From NCBI RefSeq assembly GCF_045999315.1, contig NZ_CP174607.1, positions 1,178,001 through 1,242,000 of the forward strand: 64,000 bases of DNA, read 5' to 3'. Origin of the DNA: Peredibacter sp045999315 (lineage in GTDB: Bacteria > Bdellovibrionota > Bacteriovoracia > Bacteriovoracales > Bacteriovoracaceae). The notes under the pieces were generated by a model. The model did no database searches, was not told the origin of the DNA, and saw nothing but the letters and a program-made list of their open reading frames with translations. The translations under genes and the position numbers were made by a program. This document shows positions 27,653-34,957 of the stretch, one piece after another; the first letter of the stretch is position 1; each line of letters opens with the position of its first letter.

Positions 27653-29683
27653 ATGAAATTTCTCTTCTTCATAATGGGTGTCATGCTCATCCATTCGCCA
27701 CTTTGGGCGAAAGGATTCATTGTAAATTGGGTATGTCCTGCAGATTCTTCTGAAAAAATTTCAGTTGAAGTTTTTTACGATGAAAACGGTAAGCTGGTTT
27801 TTGAGCCTGAAATTTTCAGTGAAATTGATATTGATAAGAATACCGACTATTCGAAATGTATTGCGGACTTTCAAAATAAGATCAACGATGGCGTAAAACT
27901 TTTTCAGGAGAAAAAGTGTCCACAGGCCAAAGATAGTTTTTGCTCCGTTCCTGTTCAATACACCAATGGTAAAGTTCTCGAAAAAATTCGTAACAGTTAC
28001 TTTATGAAAAAAGTAAAAGACGTGCGAGTTGTCCCTATTGGAGTGGAGAATACTCCTCCTGCCACAAGACCCAAAGCGATTGTTGCAGAAGTAAAAGAAG
28101 AAAAGGCAATAACTTCAGAGGCCACTCCTACGACGCCTGATGCTTTCCTTGAAGCAATGATTAATTCTAAGGTCATCAATCCCAAAGAATTAAATCGTAT
28201 TTTTACCTTTCAGAACAAGACCTACAAAGTAGGTGACTTTGATCATGTGATTGCCAAAAATATTGATCCTATTTTTTCCAACACAAGTCTTGAAGAAGGT
28301 AAGCAGTTTGCCCAGAACTATATGGTGGCAAAATCTGAATATCTAAAAGAAGGAAGCGATCCGGTTAAAAGAAAAGCGGTGCTGGATAACCTCAATCAGA
28401 TGTTCGGAAAGATGTATGGAGGTCGGGGACCGGAAGAGCTGGCAAAAATGCTTGAGTGTGATCCAGACGATAATTTAACTCCGATTGGAGAAATTCTTAA
28501 TAAGCTTCAGACCACAAAAAAAGTGGAGGGCTGTAAAGAACTTGCTCCTGGTGAACATAAAGTTTTCGAAAAAGACAGCGGTAACTATTATTCGACCGGT
28601 GATTATCTTCTTAAACGTAAGAAGGACGGAAATTATCAGGCCTTTGTGAATGTGGATTTCAAACGGGGAAGTGGAAGCCTGGCCCCTGAGGCCATGATGC
28701 AAAAGGCGAAGGGCTGTTTGCAAGAGGCGTCGCCTTTTTTGAAAGGGCCAGATGGAAGTCGAATTGAGATGATGGTGTTCTCACCAGAAGAGATTCAAAA
28801 ACTTCCTAAAGAAGAGCGTCCTAATAAAAAAGACATTCTCATTGAAAGGGCCGGCGCTCGTAGTAATGCTGGCGCTTATTCTGAAGATCTTCCATGTTCC
28901 ACTATCGTACATGAAATGCTTCACCTTCTTGGACTCTGTGATGAGTACGAAGAACAAAGTACAGACTTAAAGGCCATGTGGAACTGCAGGGTCGTTCCTA
29001 AGGCCGACTCTATTATGAGAAACAGTATGGAGACCTACTCCAAAGCAGTTGGGAGTGAGCTCTTCTGTAAATGTGATAGATTTCCTTGTAGCTCTGTTTA
29101 TAAGAATGGAGATGAAAACACGAAAAAGATGATAGGAAAGTATACCTTCTATGATGTGACCGACCACACGTTCCGTTCTCGTTTTTGTAAATTTCAATTG
29201 CTTCCTTTGCAAAAAATTTTAAAAGATCCCTACAACACGGCACCTATTCAGCTAGAGGGCGCCGACACTATTGTGATTGAACACCGAACATTTTCAGGTG
29301 ATCAAAAATTTCCAAATTACAAAATTGATAGAACGCAGATCACCTGTACCTGTAATGGAAACAAGGAATGTTTGTCGATTAAGGAGAGGCTGCCTTCACA
29401 ACTGGCAAACTTAGGTCAACGGGCCTTATGTCCGAGTGGGTCGAATAAAGTCGACAAATCTCAGAGTAATCAAAGTAATGTGATTAAAATTAAATCTGAT
29501 CCTATAATGCCAAGTCTTCTCCATCCAAATCAGTTTAAAAAGATTCTGGCAGGGAATTGCCGTGGAATCGTGGATGGTTATTTAGAGTGCGCAGACTGGG
29601 CCTACAAGGGCCGAAACAAGTATTCATGTAATGCTCCTGCCAGATGTCAGGATGATTCTTATTACCTAGGTACGAAACAATGA
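27653..29683 (+). CDS. Large secreted cysteine-rich protein with a putative zinc protease motif
   Basis: 676 residues with a signal peptide (FLFFIMGVMLIHSPLWAKG). Unrecognised overall. The notable motif is STIVHEMLHLLGLCDEYEEQ, where H420 opens a HExxHxxGxxDEY pattern: two histidines and an aspartate as possible zinc ligands, as in snapalysin-type metzincins and some M64-like enzymes (there HExxHxxGxxD). More than 20 cysteines, mostly after residue 270, suggest an oxidised extracellular fold. TAGGAACG precedes the ATG. Its stop overlaps the following secreted protein by 4 bases (ATGA), so the two are coupled. Protease activity is an inference from one motif. Confidence 0.7.
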   Translation: MKFLFFIMGVMLIHSPLWAKGFIVNWVCPADSSEKISVEVFYDENGKLVFEPEIFSEIDIDKNTDYSKCIADFQNKINDGVKLFQEKKCPQAKDSFCSVPVQYTNGKVLEKIRNSYFMKKVKDVRVVPIGVENTPPATRPKAIVAEVKEEKAITSEATPTTPDAFLEAMINSKVINPKELNRIFTFQNKTYKVGDFDHVIAKNIDPIFSNTSLEEGKQFAQNYMVAKSEYLKEGSDPVKRKAVLDNLNQMFGKMYGGRGPEELAKMLECDPDDNLTPIGEILNKLQTTKKVEGCKELAPGEHKVFEKDSGNYYSTGDYLLKRKKDGNYQAFVNVDFKRGSGSLAPEAMMQKAKGCLQEASPFLKGPDGSRIEMMVFSPEEIQKLPKEERPNKKDILIERAGARSNAGAYSEDLPCSTIVHEMLHLLGLCDEYEEQSTDLKAMWNCRVVPKADSIMRNSMETYSKAVGSELFCKCDRFPCSSVYKNGDENTKKMIGKYTFYDVTDHTFRSRFCKFQLLPLQKILKDPYNTAPIQLEGADTIVIEHRTFSGDQKFPNYKIDRTQITCTCNGNKECLSIKERLPSQLANLGQRALCPSGSNKVDKSQSNQSNVIKIKSDPIMPSLLHPNQFKKILAGNCRGIVDGYLECADWAYKGRNKYSCNAPARCQDDSYYLGTKQ

Positions 29684-30264
29684 AATATCTAAGCCTGTTC
29701 ATTCTATTCTCAACTTCAGTTGGTGCCACCACTCTGGGACGTTACTACAGCTCACCAGAAGGAACGTCAGTTCAAAAGTTTAGTCTCAGCAAATCTAGTG
29801 TTATCTATGAAAAGAGATCCAATTTCTTTGATGAGAAACCTGATAATCGCTTGGGCACGTTTGAGACATCAGAAGCGAAGTCCATTAAAGAAGACAAACA
29901 AAAACTCGATGCCATTCTCGTCAAAGTGAAGACGGTGGATGAGTTTATGAAAAAAAGAAACGAGAGTTTTAATGATCTCTCGATGAAGAACCCTCACTCT
30001 TCTTTCTTTATGTTGGAAGATTATCGCATCTCTCAGGAGTCGGATCTCTATCCTGAGGTGAAGGCGATTTATGAGCGTTTATCGGATTTAAACTGGAAGC
30101 AGAAAAAAGGCATTAAACTTTCAGAAGATTTGAAGAAGATCATTCATGTGAAAGACGGCAAAGAAGTTTCCAATGAAATTTTTAATTTCGCCTTTCAGTG
30201 CCAGAAGTCTGAACCGCCCAGCATTTGTAGTTTTAAAGACGAAGGAATCTTGTACGTAAAATAA
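29680..30264 (+). CDS. Secreted protein of unknown function coupled to the metalloprotease-like gene
   Basis: 194 residues with a signal peptide (YLSLFILFSTSVGAT). The mature part is charged and mostly helical (about 60-150, rich in K, D and E), with two cysteines near the C-terminus (FQCQKSEPPSICSF). No family recognised. The ATG overlaps the stop of the 676-residue gene (ATGA), so the products are probably made in fixed ratio; an inhibitor, chaperone or propeptide-like partner of the upstream putative protease is conceivable but unproven. Confidence 0.7.
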   Translation: MKYLSLFILFSTSVGATTLGRYYSSPEGTSVQKFSLSKSSVIYEKRSNFFDEKPDNRLGTFETSEAKSIKEDKQKLDAILVKVKTVDEFMKKRNESFNDLSMKNPHSSFFMLEDYRISQESDLYPEVKAIYERLSDLNWKQKKGIKLSEDLKKIIHVKDGKEVSNEIFNFAFQCQKSEPPSICSFKDEGILYVK

Positions 30265-30293
30265 GAAGGCCACCGAAAGGTGGCCTTCTTATT
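30260..30293. terminator. Bidirectional terminator between the secreted-protein operon and rpoZ
   Basis: Perfect 15-bp stem AATAAGAAGGCCACC (30260-30274) and complement (30279-30293) around a GAAA tetraloop. The A-rich 5' arm and T-rich 3' arm give U-rich tails on both strands, serving both convergent genes. Confidence 0.88.
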
Positions 30294-30311
30294 ACAACTG
30301 TCTTTTTAGAA

Positions 30312-30524
30312 TTAGAATTCGTCTGAGTCGTATTCGCTTCTTAAAGTGTGCTTCACTTTACCAGCAGCGATCTCGCGAAGAGCAGTAACTACTTCTTTGT
30401 TTTTGCTCTTAACTTGAGAATCGTCACCTTCACGAAGTTGTTTCACGCGCTTAGCTGTTAGGTGAACTAGCTCATAACGGTTTTCAACATGCTCTAGACA
30501 ATCTTCGACTGTGACTCGTGCCAT
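30312..30524 (-). CDS. rpoZ: RNA polymerase omega subunit
   Basis: 70 residues: MARVTVEDCLEHVENRYELVHLTAKRVKQL, the diagnostic omega N-terminus (A-R-V-T-V-E-D-C-L and the NRFxLV..A..R..Q motif), then KNKEVVTALREIAAGKV. Omega assists folding of beta-prime; in bacteria with SpoT/RelA it forms part of a ppGpp site. It stands alone, convergent with the secreted-protein operon; spoT does not follow it, unlike in enterobacteria. Confidence 0.95.
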   Translation of the reverse strand: MARVTVEDCLEHVENRYELVHLTAKRVKQLREGDDSQVKSKNKEVVTALREIAAGKVKHTLRSEYDSDEF

Positions 30525-30554
30525 ACATACCTCTTGGGGAATTTAGAATCTTCA

Positions 30555-30583
30555 TTTTTAAAAGAGAAGGCCTCTTCTGTCAA
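30555..30583 (-). promoter_or_regulatory. Probable promoter of rpoZ
   Basis: On the minus strand: TTGACA (30583-30578), 17-bp spacer, TAAAAA (30560-30555), ~25 bases upstream of the ribosome site and ATG at 30524. The spacer contains a small AGAAG-AGGC-CTTCT hairpin that could also end the upstream acyl-CoA synthetase transcript. The -35 is perfect, the -10 fair. Confidence 0.55.
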
Positions 30584-30589
30584 AGGAGA

Positions 30590-32407
30590 TTATTGATACA
30601 TTGCTTCAATTGTAGTCTTGTAACGCTCCGAGACAACCTTTCTTTTAATTTTTAACGAAGGGGTCAGGTAATTATCCGTGGTGAACTCCTCGGAAATAAT
30701 GCTGAATCTCTTGATCGTCTCATACTGGGCCAGGTCCTGATTAATCTCGTCGATCTCTTTTTGTAGCATATCCCGCACCTTAGGGCTTTGGGCGAGGTCG
30801 ATCACGCTGCAGTCACTTGGAAGTCCTAGTTCTTCCAGGTTCTTTAGAAAACGCTCTTTTTCAATCCCTACCAGGGCCGTGAGATAGTTTCGGCGGTCCC
30901 CGATGACCACGAGATGGGAAATATGGGGCTTGGTTTTCGCCATGTTTTCGATTTTTTGTGGGGCCACGTTTTTGCCCCCACTGGTTACAATCAGGTCTTT
31001 TTTACGGTCTGTAATGCGCAAGAACCCATCCGGAGTGAACTCACCAATGTCACCAGTATAAAACCAGCCATCTTTGAGGGAGTCTTCCGTCGCCTTTGGA
31101 TTTTTATAGTATTCCTTCATTAGGGCTTCACTCTTAATCAGGATCTCTTTATCTGGACCGAATGAAATTTGTACGTCACCCATTGGGCGACCTACAGTTC
31201 CTGGAACTTGCTTGGCCAATGGATTGAGACAACATGGGGCCACGGTTTCGGTAGCGCCATATCCCTCAAGAATAGTGAGGTTGGCGTAGCGAAGAAACTT
31301 GATGATCTCCGGTGAAAGTGGGGCGCCACCTGAAACGAAGTAACGGATACGTCCACCGAAGCGTTGATAGATTTTTGAGAACACAACTTTTTGAGCAAGT
31401 TTGAACTCGATGATTTCGGCCGCACCTGGAGAAAGATCGCGATCAATTTTATCGAAGTATTTTTGAGCAACACCAACTGCCCATTGAAAGGCCTTCTGCT
31501 CGAACACACTTCCAGATTTAATTTTATCCATGATGCCGTTGTAGATTTTTTCAAACACACGAGGCACTGAGATCATGATGGTTGGTTTAACGAGAGCGAT
31601 GTTATCGACCAGCTTCTCCATGGATTCGGCATAAACTCCCTGCCAACCAAACATGATAGGAAGAAGAGAATCACAGCGACCAAGAACGTGAGAAAGCGGA
31701 AGGAAAATGAGCGTTCTATCTGCTGAACTGAAAGCACCTTTTACCGTGGTCTCCACATTCATGAGCATGGTCACAAAAGCATTGTGAGTAACGACCGCAC
31801 CTTTCGGCTCACCAGTTGTCCCTGATGTATAAATGATTGAAGCGTAATCTTCTGGAAGTTGATTATTGATATGGTTTTCAAACAGATCAGGATGAGATTT
31901 TAGCTCATCTTTCCCAATACGCTGAAGTTCTTTGTAACTAAAGTAAGGATAAGAGTTACGGAACTTCTTTAAAGTTTCTTCTGAGAGATCCTGGATAGAA
32001 ATGACCAGTTTCAGGTTGGTCCAGTTCTTCAATTCAGGAATGACTTTTTCCATCTGCTTATCGTTTTCAACGATCAAAATGGAACTATCTGAGTGAGTGA
32101 AAATGAAACTCACTTCATGGGCAAGATAACTTGGGTAGACTGGAACGAGACAAGCGCGTGAACACATGGTCGCCATATCGAGTAGATGCCATTCTTTACA
32201 TGTCTGTGAAAGAAGGGCCACTTTATCGCCAACGTTAATTCCAATTTTATGAAAGGCGCTGATAAGAATTTCAATTTGATTTTTGTATTCAAAGAAGGTG
32301 AGATTTTTTATTTCGTTGTTTTCAATCCAACCAATCGCATTTCGATCTGGTGTTTTTTGAACTCTGAGTTTTAATAATCTGCCGAGTGTGCGTGGTCCTT
32401 GTAACAT
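30590..32407 (-). CDS. Long-chain acyl-CoA synthetase (AMP-forming)
   Basis: 605 residues, ANL superfamily. It activates fatty acids to acyl-CoA through an acyl-adenylate. Motifs: P-loop-like YTSGTTGEPKGAVVTH, adenine motif EGYGATETVAP, the GWFYTGDIGEFTPDGFLRITDRKKD segment (here broken by family-typical variation) and the C-terminal lysine region SGGKNVAPQKIE. It resembles the FadD15/AMP-dependent synthetase group, with an N-terminus RTLGRLLKLRVQKTPDRNAIGW. The ATG at 32407 is preferred over one at 32437 because AGGA lies 8 bases upstream. Divergent from the small gene at 32507; probable transcript read alone. Confidence 0.9.
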   Translation of the reverse strand: MLQGPRTLGRLLKLRVQKTPDRNAIGWIENNEIKNLTFFEYKNQIEILISAFHKIGINVGDKVALLSQTCKEWHLLDMATMCSRACLVPVYPSYLAHEVSFIFTHSDSSILIVENDKQMEKVIPELKNWTNLKLVISIQDLSEETLKKFRNSYPYFSYKELQRIGKDELKSHPDLFENHINNQLPEDYASIIYTSGTTGEPKGAVVTHNAFVTMLMNVETTVKGAFSSADRTLIFLPLSHVLGRCDSLLPIMFGWQGVYAESMEKLVDNIALVKPTIMISVPRVFEKIYNGIMDKIKSGSVFEQKAFQWAVGVAQKYFDKIDRDLSPGAAEIIEFKLAQKVVFSKIYQRFGGRIRYFVSGGAPLSPEIIKFLRYANLTILEGYGATETVAPCCLNPLAKQVPGTVGRPMGDVQISFGPDKEILIKSEALMKEYYKNPKATEDSLKDGWFYTGDIGEFTPDGFLRITDRKKDLIVTSGGKNVAPQKIENMAKTKPHISHLVVIGDRRNYLTALVGIEKERFLKNLEELGLPSDCSVIDLAQSPKVRDMLQKEIDEINQDLAQYETIKRFSIISEEFTTDNYLTPSLKIKRKVVSERYKTTIEAMYQ

Positions 32408-32506
32408 CCGAGTAGTCCTTTTTTTCCAGCCGCGCATCAGACACTGAAAAAATTCAGTGACTTAATAGGCGTAAAAGCTGGTCCGATACTTGCCTTATCG
32501 GTCAAC

Positions 32507-32767
32507 ATGAAGACTGTCATTATAGTTTCAAAATGTTTACGAGTCACTAAATTCAACTCTGAAGCGAGATGGTATGAATTTCATTTTAAGGGCGCCTACG
32601 CTGGCGAGCGGGTGAAAAAAGTCATGCTCATAGGAAGTAATCAACAATTGCTAAAAGCAGGTGAAGAATACTTAATCTATGTAAGGCTTTTGTCTTGCGA
32701 AGCGGGAGTTCTTAAAGGAGAAATCCTAAAATCAAAACCACTCGATGAGTGCTGGGACCGTTCTTAA
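32507..32767 (+). CDS. Small conserved-looking protein of unknown function
   Basis: 86 residues, no signal peptide. Strand-rich pattern (MKTVIIVSKCLRV, WYEFHFKGAYAGERVKKVMLIG, EYLIYVRLLSCEAGVLKGEILKS) suggests a compact OB- or SH3-like beta barrel. Codon use and the strand pattern support a real gene, and it has GGTCAACATG upstream without a clear ribosome site. It is divergent from the acyl-CoA synthetase and overlaps the minus-strand secreted protein by 4 bases at the 3' end. No function can be assigned. Confidence 0.6.
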   Translation: MKTVIIVSKCLRVTKFNSEARWYEFHFKGAYAGERVKKVMLIGSNQQLLKAGEEYLIYVRLLSCEAGVLKGEILKSKPLDECWDRS

Positions 32768-33147
32768 TCCACGCTTACTGCAACGTGATCGCCGATCATG
32801 AATTGAGGGATCTCAAAAATGGGTGTGTTTTCTTTTTCATACTCATTCACCATGGCAATCGAAGCGTTGTCCATTGAGTGGATGATTTTAAGCTCACCAA
32901 TTTTCACCTTATAGTTCACGCGTGATTTAGCGTCGTAAGGATTCTGGACTGAGATAATGCGGAAGACATCAACGACACTGTCTTTGCGAACTCCTTGTCC
33001 TGTACCCATGTTGATGTAGTAGTTCTTGCGAACAACTTCATTCTCAACTCCCATTGGTAGATCTTGCGCCATACTGAAAATGACATAAGACTTGGCCCAA
33101 AGTGATTGACACATAAGTAATGTAGTAAGCAGGGTTAACAGTTTCAT
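32764..33147 (-). CDS. Small exported protein, weakly like the C-terminal domain of FlgT
   Basis: 127 residues: signal peptide (LLTLLTTLLMCQSLWAKS), then NYYINMGTGQGVRKDSVVDVFR, IGELKIIHSMDNASIAMV and a final strand set. The 'yvn.G...Gv..Gd.f.v.r ... G...i..v....s.a.v' layout is seen in the C-terminal domain of flagellar protein FlgT and in several small periplasmic proteins. A stand-alone copy is an inference of fold, not of function. GCGAGGATCC ribosome site. It is downstream of the peptide-binding gene but separated by a terminator. Confidence 0.7.
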   Translation of the reverse strand: MKLLTLLTTLLMCQSLWAKSYVIFSMAQDLPMGVENEVVRKNYYINMGTGQGVRKDSVVDVFRIISVQNPYDAKSRVNYKVKIGELKIIHSMDNASIAMVNEYEKENTPIFEIPQFMIGDHVAVSVD

Positions 33148-33205
33148 TGGATCCTCGCAGGTGTCTCCAATGTACTTATCGACGGATTGTGGGGGAAATT
33201 AAGAG

Positions 33206-33233
33206 TGACCATGATACCGAAGTATCATGGTCA
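33206..33233 (-). terminator. UUCG-loop terminator after the peptide-binding lipoprotein gene
   Basis: 12-bp stem TGACCATGATAC / GTATCATGGTCA (33206-33217 with 33222-33233) whose loop, read on the minus strand, is the extra-stable C(UUCG)G tetraloop; followed on the minus strand by CTCTTAATTT. It lies 9 bases after the stop of the gene ending at 33242. Confidence 0.75.
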
Positions 33234-33241
33234 GGTATGGA

Positions 33242-34957
33242 CTATTTGCCCTCTAATCTTAGGTACTTAAAGTTATTGTTGATGATGTCTGAGTAACGAT
33301 AGTTCTTCAGATACTTATGAAAGAGCACATAGTTTCGTGAATAGTACTGCATGGCCCATGGGAGTTCCTGGTTCACAATTTCTTCCATCTTTTTCATAAG
33401 CGCGAATTTTTTCTCACCGTCTTCTAATTCTCTTACTTGAAGGAAGAGCTTATCAAATTCCGGGTTAGAGAATTGAGAAGAGTTTGGTCCTGGAGGTAAA
33501 TTTGCCGTTGTGAGAAGTTGAAGAACGTTCTCTGCATCTGGGTAATCTAAGATCCAGCCACCTTGCCAAAATTGCAATTCACCATTCCGAGACTTCTCGA
33601 GGAAGGCAGGAAAAGTATTGGTGCGAACTTCGATGTTAATCCCTAATGGACGAAGTTCTTGTTGAATGAATTCTCCCATCTGACGTTTACGTGAATCGGT
33701 TCCACGCACATCGTACTTCAGTGTAGGAAGACCTTTACCTTCTGGATAACCTGCCTTGGCAAGATATTCCTTGGCAAGCTTTACGTCGTACTTAAATGGT
33801 ACTTCCGCCGAAGGAGAGTAGCCTGGAACTCCTGGAGGATAAATCGAGTTTGCCTTCTGAGCGATGTTGTAAGTGAAAAGCTCAATGAACTTGTCGTTAT
33901 TCACACCGTGAGCAATGGCCTTTCTCAGATTTAAGTTTTTACCAATAATGGGGTCCTTCATATTAAAAGATAACCACCAGTAGGTCAGAGTTGGAGCGGC
34001 GTAGAGTTGAATTTTTTGTTCAATAATTTCTGGCTTAAGTTTTCCATCCAGAGTCAGTGCCAGTGGGAAGTGATCTTTCGTGAGGTTCACGATATCAATC
34101 TTTTTCCCCATGAAGTTCAACCAATCAGTTTGGGCTTCTTTAATCACTACTAGGCGAACATTTTCTACGAAAGGAAGTTTCTTACCGGCATCTTTCAACA
34201 AACCGTTCTCATGGGCATAGCGGTCACCCTGAGATGGATAAACACTTGTGATGTAGTTGGCGTTCTTTTTAAGAACAACTTCCTGAGCAGAGTTGTAGTT
34301 GGTGATGTAGTAAGCACCGGTCCCAATGCTCTTTAAAGATAAATCATTGTTAGTGGCACGAATCGCTTCTTCCGGAACCGGAGAAGTGAAGTTCATCGCC
34401 ATAGCAAAAAGAAGCTGTGGATACGGACGAATAAGATCTACTACGAGGGTGTAATCATCCGGAGCAGTCACTCCTGAGATCTCAGTCTTAAACATCAAAT
34501 CCAGATCAGTCCCAACTTTATCGCGAAACTCGTTAATGCCTTTGATCTTGTTATCAAAGAGCCACCAGCCTTGCGAGCGGGTGCCATGAAAGGCCAGGCG
34601 CTTAATTTGGTTTACAATATCACGGGCCTTAACTTCGCGACCTTCAGACACGAATTCAGACTTGTGATACTTAATGCCTTTTTTAAGTTTGAATGTGTAA
34701 CGAAGACGGTCTTTTGAGACCATCGGCATCCCTTCCGCCAGAAGCGGACGGAGAGTATAGGGACGCTTATGATATTCATACTCGTACAGTGTTTCATAAA
34801 CAGGTGTCACCGCCATATAGCAAACTTGGTCAAAGCAGTTCGCTGGATCGAGAGTGGAGATATCACTTGGGATAGAAATCTCAATACGATCCGACTTGTT
34901 CTTGCTCTTGGTGCAACCAACTAGGGCCAGAGCGAGAGCTAGAAAGAGAAATTTCAC
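33242..34957 (-). CDS. Peptide/oligopeptide ABC transporter substrate-binding lipoprotein
   Basis: 571 residues of the SBP family 5 (DppA/OppA/MppA type). Lipoprotein signal with lipobox LVGC at C15. Family features: ISTLDPANCFDQVCYMAVTPVYETLYEY near the start (SBP_5 signature region), LRYTFKLKKGIKYHKSEFVSEG, ISGVTAPDDYTLVVDLIRPYPQLL and TYWWLSFNMKDPIIGKNLNLRKAIAHGVN. It binds peptides in the periplasm for import or sensing. The permease and ATPase genes are not adjacent. Its start overlaps the alaS stop by 4 bases, an unusual pairing of transporter and synthetase genes. Confidence 0.93.
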   Translation of the reverse strand: MKFLFLALALALVGCTKSKNKSDRIEISIPSDISTLDPANCFDQVCYMAVTPVYETLYEYEYHKRPYTLRPLLAEGMPMVSKDRLRYTFKLKKGIKYHKSEFVSEGREVKARDIVNQIKRLAFHGTRSQGWWLFDNKIKGINEFRDKVGTDLDLMFKTEISGVTAPDDYTLVVDLIRPYPQLLFAMAMNFTSPVPEEAIRATNNDLSLKSIGTGAYYITNYNSAQEVVLKKNANYITSVYPSQGDRYAHENGLLKDAGKKLPFVENVRLVVIKEAQTDWLNFMGKKIDIVNLTKDHFPLALTLDGKLKPEIIEQKIQLYAAPTLTYWWLSFNMKDPIIGKNLNLRKAIAHGVNNDKFIELFTYNIAQKANSIYPPGVPGYSPSAEVPFKYDVKLAKEYLAKAGYPEGKGLPTLKYDVRGTDSRKRQMGEFIQQELRPLGINIEVRTNTFPAFLEKSRNGELQFWQGGWILDYPDAENVLQLLTTANLPPGPNSSQFSNPEFDKLFLQVRELEDGEKKFALMKKMEEIVNQELPWAMQYYSRNYVLFHKYLKNYRYSDIINNNFKYLRLEGK

